Made by a program: the position numbers and the translations under genes | From: Brachypodium distachyon | Lineage: Eukaryota > Streptophyta > Magnoliopsida > Poales > Poaceae | DNA length: 64,000 nucleotides | Assembly: GCF_000005505.3 (NCBI RefSeq) | Contig: NC_016131.3 | Span: forward strand, 2,170,001 to 2,234,000 | Direction: 5' to 3' | The notes under the pieces: generated by a model | What the model was told of the DNA's origin: nothing | The model's database searches: none | The model's input: the letters and a program-made list of their open reading frames with translations, nothing else | Shown here: positions 20,860-32,395 of the stretch, piece by piece | Numbering within the stretch: the stretch's first letter is position 1 | Layout: each line of letters starts with the position of its first letter

Positions 20860-23486
20860 TCAATACCTTTCAGAAGAAGATCTGAAGTTCTTACTCTTCT
20901 TTCTAGATTGATGTTCATTGTTGCCATCATCTTGATCACTCTCTTCATCATTTGTATCCACATCTTTGCCCTTTCCAGGCTCTTCCCTGGTCAAGCTTGC
21001 CAATCTTCTCGGAAGAAAAACATTGTAGTAATACTTTCCCAAATCCTTTGCTTCCTTTTGTTTGAGCTGCTGTAAGGCAATCTTCATGAATTTCTGATGT
21101 TTATTCTGAGGAATCAACTTGTCAACATTAGCAAGTTTCCTTTTGTCTGTTGCTGTCCATAACTCTCCAACTTGCTCACCCATTGCATCAAGACCACAGT
21201 TTTTGAAAGCTTCCTCACCCAACTGATCCTTGATAAAACTCCTGGCCTTTTTTACATGAACTCGCACACAGTCATCAGATCCAGGAAGAGAACAGTCACA
21301 CTTGTCCACCCTTTCTTTCCTCGTCTTCTCTGCCTCATCAGCTGCTGAAATGTCCATGCTTAACGGACAGACAATTGTGCCCATTTTTTGTAAGGTTTTA
21401 GCTTTGTAATCATCAGTATATTTCTCAGATGGAGCACCTTTCCACTCAGGGACAGAAGCTTGGTGCGCGACAGGATCTCTTCCAACACGTTTTGCCGGAA
21501 AGCTAGACAAGTAGCTGATCTTACATGCTAACCTCCCAGAACTTCTTGAGCCTGATCTGTGAACCTTATATTTCTGGCAAACATGGAAGAGTGAATTAGA
21601 CATAGGCTTGAGCAAAGGTTTGTTTAGGAAAAATAATCCTAAGAGACCACGTCCATCTACGACACTTGGCTAGCCAACTATATACTATAATCGTGATTGC
21701 TATTTTCCTTTACCCACTCCTGATTTCCACGGACTGCTTTGAGATTAGCTGTCGGGCTAATCTAGCCACGTGTCATATGATGCACATGGTCTTTGGGGCT
21801 GGAGTGAGAGACCATGTCTCTTACGATTATTTTCCGTTATTTTAATACTCTATGACAGGATAAAAGGAAAGTAGTTTTATGCCTCGGCAAACATTTAATA
21901 CCTCAAGAAAAGCAAATTGCAAAACAAGTAGTAACAATGTCCAGGTCAAAAAATAAAGGAGTAACAATGTCAAATATTCTTGAGTAGCATATGATTTTTT
22001 TTTTATCCCATTCCAAGTAAATTCGCCAACATATTCTACTTCCTGGTTGGGACAAATGGGAGTCTGCAGGTGATTTAGCAAGCTTAAAGCCAATAATCTA
22101 ATCCAGATGTAATTCTTAAGCATAACCATAAATAAATTCTCGTGACTAGGGCCCATAAGGGGGACATGCCATCACTTGTAAAATCATCAGATGCAACGGC
22201 ATAAATGGGCAGGGCTACAAAAATGATTCGTCAATTGTATTGCTATCGTCAAAAGGAATGCACGGGCTCGTGACCTGTCAAATATGAACCTCCATGAACG
22301 TTTACATATCATGATCTACTATGATGGAACCAAAAAGAGGCATTGCTTGAGATAGAAATTATTAATTTACAAAGATCACAATACAATTTGACATACATTA
22401 TTACAGTGCCATCAGAAATCTAGACACAAAATGATTCGCCGTACAGACTTTGTGCTCAGTTATGCTTTAATATGGAGTGCGGCCACATTTCGGGCAAATG
22501 GAAAAAAATGATTAGCCGTGAAAATGAAGCAAATAGTGAAGCAATAATGCAACAGAACTTGAAAGCAGTGACATCAATTCAGCCTTTCATCTCACTAGTG
22601 ACCAGTTTACCACAAATCCAATAAACAACATTTAATGATGTAATAGAACAAGATTCCATCATGAAACTAGTGACTCCATCTCCTACTTCAAGCACTACCG
22701 AGACAATTCTTGACCGTGCAACTGTACAGAGAAAATCCTAGGACGCGAGAAATATGTGACCAACAAGGGAAAAATGGACGAGCCAATTGCCAACGCAAAA
22801 CAGCCGCAGATCTTATTTTGGCGAACGCAACAGCCGCAAATCTCGCACAGTTAAACACAACAGACAATTCCGTGTCCTAGCGAGACCAATGCGCGCAATT
22901 GATGGCGCAATGCCCACTCTAATCATCACGAACAGCGGTAGATGCAAGATTACCGACAGCCAAGAGGTCAAATCCACCCAGAAACGGCATCATCGGCACC
23001 GAACCCCGAGTAAGCCAGTTCCAATCACGCCCCCATTACCCCCAAGGACTCGTCGGCCATCACGCACCAAAACTCCCATTCCACACGCTTCGAGGAGGAA
23101 CTACTAACTCGCGTCGCTTTGCTGCTCACCTTCTGGTACAGCGAGTCGGCGTCATCGGGCAAGACGACGGAGAGCGCCTGGCGCGCCTCGCAGATCACGT
23201 CCCGCATCAGCTCCACGTGGTTGCCGTCGAGCCCCGGCACCGTCGCCGCCTTCTTCGCCGGGGTCCACAGCGCCCCCGCGGCCGCGCGCCGCGCCACCCG
23301 CACCGCGCCGTTCACGACCTCTTCCACGTCCTGCCGCGCCGACGCCGACGCCGAGCTCCGCGTGCCGGGCGTCGGCACCGACGCGTCGTCGTCGCCACGC
23401 TTATGCTTCGCGCGCCCCCGCGGCGGGGTGGTCGGCGGCGGCGGATACGGACCTCCGTTGCCGGACGGGAGGTCGGATCCGGCCAT
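20860..23486 (-). CDS. ELM2-SANT domain chromatin protein
   Basis: Two exons, 23486-23130 and 21573-20860, with a 1.56-kb intron; 356 aa in frame. The GC-rich first exon gives a Pro/Ala-rich N-terminus, then a helical stretch (about residues 60-119, VELMRDVICEARQAL). The second exon holds an ELM2-like segment (GRDPVAHQASVPEW, KYTDDY, then GTIVCPL), a Cys-containing linker (CDCSLPGSDDCVRVHV), and a SANT/Myb-like helix set ending in KYYYNVFLPRRLASLTR, a hallmark of plant ELM2 proteins and ARID-ELM2 proteins. No ARID domain is present. The C-terminal 35 residues are acidic then basic, a likely nuclear signal. ELM2-SANT modules recruit histone deacetylases in other eukaryotes; that role is inferred here. 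The start at 23486 was chosen for its context; an in-frame ATG lies 43 codons upstream. Confidence 0.82.
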
Positions 23487-25029
23487 CGGGGGCTCCGCCT
23501 CGGCCTGGCCCCCCCGCCTCCGAGGTGTTCGAGGGAATGCGCTGCGGCGAGGTGTGTTTTTGGCACCTGGGTGCTGCGCTCCGTTTTCTGACGGGGTTTT
23601 GTTCTGTTGGTGCACGTTAGAGGCACGCTCCCCTTCTTCTCTTTGCGGTGCCTTTGCTTTTTTTTCTTCCAGATGGGAAATTTTGGTATGTTGGTTTAGA
23701 GCAAGAATTTATGTTTGCCAAGAGTAGGTAAAAAGAACGAATTAGCGGTCAGATTGGCAAAATGAAGGTCGAAACAAATACGACTACATTTTGGGGTGGG
23801 CAACCCGGGATGAATAACCCTAACCGCCGAGTACCCCGACTCAAACCCAACATCGTCGCTAGAAGCTGCCGCAAGGGCAGTGGCACTGTCCCTAGAAGGT
23901 CCTCATCTTCTAAACCCGTCTCATTTTGAAGGCTGAGATTGAAGAAATATACACTGATCATCCGAGTTCTATTTCCATCCTAAGTGTTTGGTTTCGAACC
24001 TTCATGACTGTTTCGTCTCCCTCACGTCCCGGACTCCCGGTTGGCCGAGTAACCAACCAGGTGTGCTCCAATCCCCTTCTCGGATGTGTACCCACTGACA
24101 ATAAGAAAATAACTAATGAATCGTTCCAAAGCATTGGGTTTGTTGTCTTGGATATTCCCTCGCGGTGGAAGGGAATGATGGACCACCGACGGCGAAAAAA
24201 GAGCATGTGGGGGTTGGAAAAGCTCGTGGTGGTTTCCTTGATGGTCAACGGCACGTCGACTTAACTCGTTGCGGGCCTGTGTATAGTGTATAGATGCATT
24301 CAAATTTAGTCAAAGTTGATACATGCTTGTTGGACGGAGGGAGTAAAATAGCTAGAGATTAGAAATCTGTTTCTGTGAAACAAATTCTCCCTCCGATCCA
24401 TATTAATTGTCGAAATATTATTCATACATTTATGTTTGAACAAATTTGAGTCAATTAATATGGATCGAAGGGAGTACTACACCTAGAGAAAAAAATCCTA
24501 AATTAAAATCCTGTAAAAAATCCTAAGAGTTTTTTTTTAGAAACAAAAAAAAGTCTTGAGACTTAAAATCTTGTAAAAATTCCTCTGGAAATTCTGCTAA
24601 CGGAACGAGCCCAATCCGAATGAGCCTGAAGAGATGACAACTGAAATTGGACCCGTTTCATGGGCCGGACTTGTCCATCCTGCAGGCAGGCTGATTTTCA
24701 CTCAGCATACGGGCCCGCTCCGAAGCCCGGCAGGTAATTAAAGGGCCCCAAAACTGAAGAAGAACCCCTCCCAAAAATATCACCGTTTCCAGACCTTGCC
24801 AGCAGGGGAAAATGGGATCGGCCGGTCGTCCAGACTCCAGAGCGAAGACGAGGCAAAGCAGCCACCAATGAGGCGGATAAGCCGCTTGTGGCCACCACCC
24901 GCCCCGCCTCCCACAGCCTCCTACTTCAAAGCTCTACGTACTCCACTACCCTGAGCTCTATACTGCCAAGAGGAGACTCGATCGATCAATCGAGAGAAAG
25001 AGGAAAATAGCTAGCTAGCAGCGGCGATC
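23487..25029. other. intergenic region with a Stowaway MITE and the promoter of the chloroplast-protein gene
   Basis: Upstream flanks of two divergent genes. Holds a short Stowaway-like end (acggagggagta, about 24334-24345) and an 88-bp element at 24387-24474 (own entry). Bases 24600-25029 are the presumed promoter and 5' UTR of the next gene. Confidence 0.5.
24387..24474. mobile_element. short Stowaway-type MITE
   Basis: Inverted ends ctccctccgatccatattaa and its near-complement at 24455-24474 enclose an 88-bp AT-rich element; TA follows on the right. Non-autonomous Tc1/mariner-type element; no coding capacity. Confidence 0.75.
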
Positions 25030-25359
25030 ATGGCGTCCGTGGGGTTCGGCACGAGCATGGCCGTGGCGCCGGTGGCGGCGGCGGGGATGGGAAGCGGGCG
25101 GAGGCTTCGGAGGACGCAGGTGGTGGCGGCGACGAGGGGCCAGGCGGCGCCGAAGAAGCAGGAGAAGGGGATCCTGGACTTCATCGTGGGCGCCATCGTC
25201 AAGGACGAGCAGCTGCTCATCGAGACCGACCCGCTCCTCAACAAGGTCGACACCCCCGCGCCTTCCCCCGCCTCCGGCACCGTCTCCAAGAAGAAGCCGG
25301 CCGCCGATGACGGCGGCGGCGGGTTCAGCCTCGGCGGCCTCTTCGCCAAGAAAGGATGA
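25030..25359 (+). CDS. small plastid-targeted protein of unknown function
   Basis: Intronless 109-aa frame. Residues 1 to about 35 are Ala/Gly/Arg-rich with few acidic residues, ending near VVAATRGQAA, which fits a chloroplast transit peptide. The mature part starts KKQEKGILDFIVGAIVKDEQ and LLIETDPLLNKVD, followed by a Pro/Ser/Lys linker and a Gly-rich end (GGGFSLGGLFAKKG). The conserved-looking core and the C-terminal GGLF-AKK pattern resemble small thylakoid-associated plant proteins, but I cannot name the family with confidence. No transmembrane helix is evident. The start is the only sensible ATG and follows a 5' UTR at the end of the promoter segment. Confidence 0.75.
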   Translation: MASVGFGTSMAVAPVAAAGMGSGRRLRRTQVVAATRGQAAPKKQEKGILDFIVGAIVKDEQLLIETDPLLNKVDTPAPSPASGTVSKKKPAADDGGGGFSLGGLFAKKG

Positions 25360-26255
25360 AGACATGTATGCTTGCTTATCAATTATCATCATCATGGTCA
25401 TAGCTTGATGTAATTCTTGAGGCATCGCAAAGATTGCATATATGTACATTTGGTGTGACTCAAGTGACTTTTTTTGGCTGTGATAATGTCCTTCTACTTA
25501 TTGTTTCACTTACATGACATCACAGAGCACTTGTTGCCTTTTTCTTTCTTCCTTTCTCTTCAGCTCAATTTGGCTTACACTACTAATGTTATAAGCATGA
25601 TTGCCTATACCACACAATAGATTTTGCGGTATTTTGAGCTTTTACAATCTTATATACCATCTCGATACTAATCGTATGTCATAAGTTCATGGCCCATTCA
25701 TCCAGATCTTAGAACATGATCACAATAACACCGAAACAAAACTTTTTTTTAGGAGGAATGCTTCGGCCTCTGTATCGATTGATGCACACATCCAAAACAA
25801 TACTAATACTAGTACTACCTGAGGTCTCAAAACTGAAAATCTTTGTTACTGCAATCACAGATTCTGAGCATGAGTATATATCTTGATTCTAGTCAAAGAT
25901 TGTTTGGCTCTGACAATCCAGTTTATCCACTTCGGAACTATAAATCTTGGACAAATAGGGAAAGCTCTTGCAATAGAACAACAACCCAATAACAACGTGT
26001 TGGTATCAGTCAAAAAGAAGTGTTGGCATCAGCCAAATCTTTTCTCTTATTTTTTTTGTATGATTGTTCTGTTCGATTTCTTGAGCAGAGATTATGTGCT
26101 GGTGGCTTGTCTTGCAGAGTGCCTCCTGCCCTGCCACAGCTGTTGAAACAAAACTGAGAAAGAATACACATAACTCTGATGATATCTCTGTACAGTTGAT
26201 AGGTAGCCTTGCCGTGAGACATTTTCATGTTACAGTCACGCTAGGATGATACACA
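25360..26255. other. convergent 3' flank region
   Basis: 3' ends of the plastid-protein gene (plus) and the GDP-mannose transporter (minus) face each other here. No additional gene seen. Confidence 0.5.
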
Positions 26256-28863
26256 CTAGGATTTGGACATTTTCGCCTTTGCGAAGAATATCCCAGCGAA
26301 AAGACCTGTTGATGTTTCAGAACAAGTACAAAATTCAGTTACACTCATAGGGTAGCAGGGTGACATGGAGCATAATCACCAGTGATGGGACAAGATACTC
26401 ACCAAAAACTATGCTGAATAAATTCTCCACACTCACAGGGACTTTGAATAGCAAGATACCGGCAACGGAAATGGGTATCTTGTTTAGTGAGCCAACAAGG
26501 CTGAATGGAGAAAAACAATTATCAGCATATCTTTTGGCATGTAACATTTCTACGGGCATCTCGAAGGAATTAGTTGTATCATCTCGCACGTTAATTGTTT
26601 ACTCACCTGTAAGTTGTCGGACTAGTTTCCTGTAAAAACCACACGGACGAAAAGCTGATCGCCAGACCAAGCAATCCACTAGCCGTCGCAAAAAACCAGA
26701 ACATAGGCTCTCTAATAACTTCACTGCAGACAGCATTTGAAAACATGTATAAGTGCAACTGGAGAAAAACTCAGACATGAATTCTACCTTTGAAGCAGCC
26801 ATTAAAGGTTAATGCAAAATTGTAAAGGCAGAACTCCCGACATTCTTTCAAAAAAAAGGAACTATAGTGGGACAAAATTGACGAACTAGCCGTGCACCTG
26901 ACCACATATTAAAGTTGATTACAGAGACAGCTTATTTTGCAAGCAAACTTAGGATACCTAAACAAGTTAATTTGAAAGTGAAGAATGAAGTTTTCGCCTT
27001 TGCAAAATGTTGGCGTAAATAACTTGCATAAATGGTACAATAAATGCATAAAAAGTTTACAACATATTTGAAAGTGGAGAAGAGTAAAATGGAGTTTATA
27101 TTGCTTGCAGATATATGGTTAGATAGGGAGTAATATTGGGTTCTTACGCTTGATAGACATATTCCCACTCACTGAAGACAATAATCAAAATGACCGCGAA
27201 AGGAATGGAGAGCGCATTGTTAAGTAACACCATAGATACTTCATTGAGGGAACCAGATTTTGTTGACTGTTTGGCTGTATCCATCAGGCGCCTCAGTGTA
27301 AGCTGTTATAAGAAAGCATATATCAGTTCGGTGTTTCCTATGGCTTTTAGTCAAGTTGATCTAATATGGATTGATAAAACTACTTAGTTTCAGGGCTTCA
27401 AATGCCTCACAAGAAATCTTTTACCCAGAAGTTAAGTTGATCGATCAATTATTAAGAGCCTTACAACATAGTCTATAATGTGTGTGACACTATGAGCACA
27501 AAATAAACTAACCGAGTAGGCTGCTGTTAGAAAACAATTCAAAATCTGCCATGTGTAACCAACTAGATGGAAAGAAAGATCTGTCATCCCCCCACATACA
27601 GCCGATACAATCTGTAAAAGCAACAAAGAAAAAGTATTGTGGTCAGCAACCATGTTGTCCTGTTGTTAATACAGAAAAATAATTAAGTCACTAATAATCA
27701 TTGGAAGTAAAGTGAAGGAGATGCCAAACAGAAGGAACTTACCATCATTAATAAGGCAGCCCAAACCTGTTTGTTCTGACCCTTTTTGAAAACGTATATT
27801 TCCCCCATAGCTGTTAAAATATTTGTCATGTTCTTTAATATCGTAACCATGGCAACATTTATGTACTTCAAACTGAAATATGATACAAGGGGGGAAACCA
27901 AGTTAGCTCAATAGTATTCCAAGAAAAAATTTGGCTACGAATTACACATTTAGAACTTGAGACCAGAGTAGCTAGGGTAATCAACTGGTCATGATATAAA
28001 TTGTGTGAAGCAGGAAGTACCTGTACATTCCAGTTACTAGCATTCCAATAAAAATAATATTCACTGGTATCCAGACTTTAATCAACTTCCACGTCAGTTC
28101 TTCTGTTGAAATCACACTGAAGAGCTCAAGTGCCAGAAGAATGACCACGGATATAAGATTCTGAACCAAAGGAGTCACGAATGATCAGCTCAATTATAAA
28201 TTGATAATAATCTGTCAATGCAAGCATTACATATTTACATCCCATGTGCATGCACATGTGTGAGCATGTGCAGTTACTTCAAAATGGTTCATTTATATTT
28301 ACATCAAATAAAAAAATGGTTTGACTAAGGTATACTAACAAATTTATTACCTGGTATAGCATTAGTGATATGCCAGCATTGAAGTTGTAGCTGGAGAGAA
28401 CCACCTTGTTGAGCAAAATCATGCTGCAAGAAGCTATGCAGTAGGAAATTCCAGAGAGCAGAGGCCCAGTTCTATTTCCCCACTTGCTTTGCTGCTGCTG
28501 GATTAAGGTGTCGAAAACATCGGACGTCTTCCTCGATATCCTGGACAACACACAAAGCAATCAGTCAGTCGATTCCTCCATCCATGAACCATGAAGATGG
28601 CAAGCGAGACAAATTAACCGAGTGACACTACTACTACTATTACTAGCGCATTACTTGTTAGATGCCGCCTTCCTGGCGACGCGGGCAGCGACTCTGATGA
28701 TGGAGTTGTTCTTCTGCTTGAGGAAGCCGTGGATGATCTTGTACACAGAGGCGTCGCCGTCCTTGATGGAGACCGCGGCGACGCTGGTGTTGGGGGACTT
28801 GGCCTCTTCGATGTCATTGTTGTACTCTACCAAGGAGCCGGTGGGGCTGTGGTCCAGTGACAT
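26256..28863 (-). CDS. GONST1: GONST1-type Golgi GDP-mannose (nucleotide-sugar) transporter
   Basis: Nine coding exons: 28863-28655, 28540-28351, 28160-28021, 27872-27743, 27611-27513, 27302-27148, 26723-26607, 26500-26403, 26305-26256. They join to 395 aa. The protein is a drug/metabolite-transporter-fold carrier with about ten membrane helices, exchanging cytosolic GDP-mannose for GMP in the Golgi. Family blocks are SGISYCIASCSMILLNKVV, YNFNAGISLMLYQ, SLKYINVAMVTILKN and GGMTDLSFHLVGYTWQ. The nucleotide-sugar motif GSLNK is at residues 350-354. The N-terminal 75 residues are a soluble basic tail longer than in Arabidopsis GONST1. A 5' exon (29317 to 28979 or longer) splices to 28874. It contains a long upstream frame that does not join in phase with this start. 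Which GONST paralogue it is remains open. Confidence 0.88.
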
Positions 28864-28978
28864 GGAACCCGGACCTGCGTTCCCAGACCATGCAGACCAG
28901 CATCACACAATGAAACCATGAATAATTGAATGCCATCAAAGTATCAAACTGAAGTTGAAGTGCTGGTGGCGTTGTTAC

Positions 28979-29317
28979 CTGGAACTGGAAGTAAACCTCG
29001 GCGGCGGCCAGGAAAGGATTGCAGAGTGCAGTCCTGAAGGAGGAGGTGGTGGTGCTGGGGGGAGGCGAAGGCGGAAGGGGAATGCTAAAAGGGAGGTGGG
29101 AGATGCCTTTGGACGGCATGAAGGGGCTTGGAGAGGACGCAAAGGGGAAGAAGGGTTTGATGGCAGTGGAGGTGCGGGTCAACGCGGGCGCGGCCTCGGG
29201 GCGCGGAGGGGGAGGGGGAGGGAGAGGGATAGCCGGCGTGCGGCGGAAGGGACCGAGGTCGCGGGCCGGCGGGGGAGCCGAGGAGCTCGGTGGCGCGACG
29301 CGTGCGGCGGAGCCCAT
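28979..29317 (-). other. 5' leader exon of the GONST gene with a long upstream reading frame
   Basis: The exon ends at a good donor (ttccag then gtaaca), and the next acceptor (aacgcag) is at 28875. The exon carries 113 open codons from the ATG at 29317 with a Pro/Ala/Ser-rich, transit-peptide-like composition. After the 104-base intron the frame runs about 15 more codons and stops past the GONST ATG, in a different frame. It may be a regulatory upstream ORF, or an alternative N-terminus joined by a splice I have not recognised. Confidence 0.5.
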
Positions 29318-29399
29318 ATTCGCGGCGCGTGTGTGGACTGTGGAAGGAGGGAGGAAGACGATTGTTGGAGTCAAACTCAAGGCATTCGCCCAAAAGAAA

Positions 29400-30750
29400 G
29401 GTTTGACATTAGTGGCACTCAGGTCATCTTACGTTTTGTTGACCCGGAATTCGAAATTCTCCACCTGTGAATTCATAAATTTAAACTCAGATGCTACCTT
29501 TATAAACATACCGTAACAATTCACGGGTAGCTTGCTACTCATCCTTGTCAAGGTTTTATCATGATTTTGCGCTGTATACTTCCTTGTCAAGGTTTATACT
29601 TTCGTCCATTAGAAAATGAAAATGGTCTTTGGCGACATTTACTAGACAATTTACTTAAAAAAAGGTTTTTGCTATAATACATATTTCTTCATTCCGGCTT
29701 TTTGAAATGATTATGGTCCGATGCTTCATCTTTGTTTTGCTTGTATGCCTCCCTTGTCCGAGGTTCCATTTCCGTCCGGTAGAAAATGGAACTGATGTCG
29801 GCCACATTTACTAAACAATGTACTACGGAGTACTTTGTTTTTGAAGAGTTACCAAACAATGTACTTAAGTGCACCGAGTATGTGGAGTTACCATGCTAAA
29901 CCTATCGTGGAGTATGGCTTATAATGTTTCGATAAAATGAGTAAATGTAACAAGAGGCCCAATGGCCCATTAGTAATACGAGGCCATGGCTCATGGGCTC
30001 ATGTTAGCGAACACAGATACAGGGCCCAATGGCTACTTCACCATGTCTGTCTTGCTGTGCTCCTGGCGACGAGGGTGAAGCGGCAGGCGGCGGCGGGGGT
30101 CGGCAGCAACCAGTGGCAGCGAGGCGCTAGGACAGCCAGTTGTGGGTACTCGGGAGCGGTAGAAGCAGGCGACGGAGGCGCGGGGAAATCCACGGCGGTG
30201 CCTGGCTCGAGATCGAAGGAGGAGTTGCACCGGTGGTTGCCTTTAGGGGTGAGTGATTTCAATTTTGTGATGTTTCTATGCAAGACAGTGCACTAGATCG
30301 TTCCTTGCTAGGTGCTTTATAGATGTGGCAAGTTCTGTGCGAGATTGTACTATAGCATATTTGGGTTAGTGCGACAGGGGTTCGAACATTGGAGCATTTT
30401 AGTTTAACTTTGTGCCCCTGTTAGTCAAATTTTGCCCACATTTACTGCTTTGTTTCGATTGGATTGCTGAGTTTGGGCATGGGAGAGTGGGATTGCCCAA
30501 ACTTGTTGGTTTCAGTTCGCAATCGTTTGCATAAAATTTTCCTAAGCTCGAATATTGTCCCAATTTGTTGGTTCCAACTTTCAGTTGTCGAGCTTGTTGG
30601 CTTCTGATCTGGACAGGAAGTGTTAGGTTCTTTGGTATATCATCTTTCCTTTTGCTGTCCTGGTTGAGTAATTTTAAGTTCTTACTGGATAATCGTGTTT
30701 ATCAAATGGATCGATGAGCTGATTCAGGGTGGCAACTTGCAAGTAAAGTA
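29400..30750. other. intergenic spacer
   Basis: AT-rich with one GC-rich island (30040-30250) that contains a 119-codon open frame and a donor-like site (gtgagtg) at about 30248. The composition resembles a grass first exon, but no downstream exon was recognised, so no gene is called. Confidence 0.4.
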
Positions 30751-30862
30751 CTCCGTCCGTTTCATAATTCTTGTCTCAAATTTGCCCAAATATGAATGAT
30801 CTATTCCTAAAAAGCGTCTAGATACATGTAATATTTCGACAAGAATTATGGAACGGAGGAAG
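30751..30862. mobile_element. Stowaway MITE
   Basis: 112-bp element with inverted ends (ctccgtccgtttcataattc and its complement) flanked by TA on both sides. Internal caaatttgcccaaatatgaa and aaaaagcgtctagatacatg are shared with the copy at 56614-56726, with few differences. Non-coding, Tc1/mariner-type. Confidence 0.9.
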
Positions 30863-30998
30863 TATCATACAATATCACTGTTAGAGTAATGCTTTTCATG
30901 TTGTAATAAAATTTGCATTCCTATCGCAGTAGATTTTTAGTTAGTATGTGATTCAAATGTAATTGTCTCCCCCTGACCTCTGTTTGCTGTTTGTCAAC

Positions 30999-31722
30999 CA
31001 TGGTTGTCAAAGCGTCGCGTAGGCGTCGAAGCACCCAGCGACGTCAAGGCGTTGTTCTCGCCTTAGAATTCGAACTAAAGCGTCCTGGGGCGTCGCCTAG
31101 GCGTTGAAATCGTCGCCTCCCTCGTTTATGGACGCTCTCGACAGAAGGTCAGCAGGAAAAAGAAATCGACGGGGGAAACTGAAATCGGCGGGAGAGGAAG
31201 AGAAATTGGAGGGAAAACAGAGTCGGGAGAGAGAGGGGGAGAGATCTCAGAGGGGAACACACCAGTAATTCCGATCGAGGGGAAAAGAGAGAGAGAGGAG
31301 CTCTCTCCTCTCAGCCGCCATGAAGCTTCCCGCCAGATCCCATCCTCCTCCGCCGGCCTCTCCCTCTCTGGCATGGGCGGATTTACCGTGCAGGCACCTA
31401 GGGCACGTGCCCGGTCTTCGTGCTGCTGCCTGCCGGAGCTCCGACGGCCTCTCGCAGCAGATCCCTGGCCCTGGAGCCGCGTTTGCGTTTGAAGACGTAG
31501 GAGTCTGACCCCGTTTCTGGCGATATGCCTCGTCTTCGATGGATCTGCTCGATTCCCAGCCTTTCTGGGCCTTCCTTCGGCAGTTGGCCTTGGGCCTGAT
31601 CAGTTGTGCCCTAGTGCTTTGCAAAAAATTACTAAAGCGTCACCTCGCTTTGCGCTTTGAGCGCCTAGGCGTTGAGGCGCCCCCTCAACGCCTTAAACCG
31701 CATGGACGCTTTGAAAACCATG
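30999..31722. mobile_element. non-autonomous hAT-like DNA transposon with aggcg-rich ends
   Basis: Starts catggttgtcaaagcgtc and ends with the complement of catggttttcaaagcgtc (17 of 18 match). It is flanked by ttgtcaac on the left and ttatcaac on the right, an 8-bp duplication with one mismatch, which fits the hAT superfamily. Both subterminal regions (to about 31115 and from about 31630) are packed with gcctaggcg palindromes. The 500-bp core is purine-rich then GC-rich and encodes no transposase. The superfamily call rests on target-site length only. Confidence 0.65.
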
Positions 31723-31730
31723 TTATCAAC

Positions 31731-32395
31731 AGTTGTGAGGTGATGGCCATTCCAGTCTACTATGAGGGGATGGACTGATGCAGTACTGACCAAAGTGTCA
31801 ACAGAACATGATGTAAGCACTGAGAAATAACTTGCACTAGCACTGCTATAGGAATTAAGTTTTTGTTCTGACATTTTATCTATCGGCTTAATATTTCTGT
31901 TCGGTTAGCTTGATAGTGCTATCAATTCTACAACATAAATCTGACCTGAAGCAATTGCATCATGTTGACAGCACAAATTTGACATGTAGTTGATCTTAAA
32001 TATTTGTGCTTGTCCTGTTCGTGCTCCCTGACTTTACATCCTCCAAATTGAAGCATTTCACCTTATTTGGTTATGCAAATCATACACGGTGAAGTTTTTC
32101 AGTCAATCACGCCAAACAGACCTGAATTTAGATAGATAGATGGAAAAAAAATTCCATCCGCCCGCAAACTTGCGGCCGCACTCCATTTAAAATGCAGAAA
32201 CGGAGCAGTAAGTTCTTACAAGAAGTAAATGACTTGAAATAAAAGCTACTCTAGGAGTTGTAAACTGCGGAAAATAGAAAGGCCACACGTGGCCAGATAG
32301 ATAGAATTTAATTTGCCGGAACAATCTGCCGCCAGTAATTCGATGCACCATGACCATATGCTGTCCGGCTAGAATCGAGAGCAGAGACGAGGTTG
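31731..32395. other. 3' flank of the lectin receptor kinase
   Basis: AT-rich spacer including the likely 3' UTR of the minus-strand kinase gene. Nothing else recognised. Confidence 0.45.

Noticed and set aside
29019..29516. Gly/Arg-rich plus-strand frames opposite the GONST leader exon
   Set aside because: Composition artefact of a GC-rich exon on the other strand.
29937..30296. 119-codon open frame in a GC-rich island
   Set aside because: No recognisable domain, no convincing partner exon and no usable start context; kept only as part of the spacer description.
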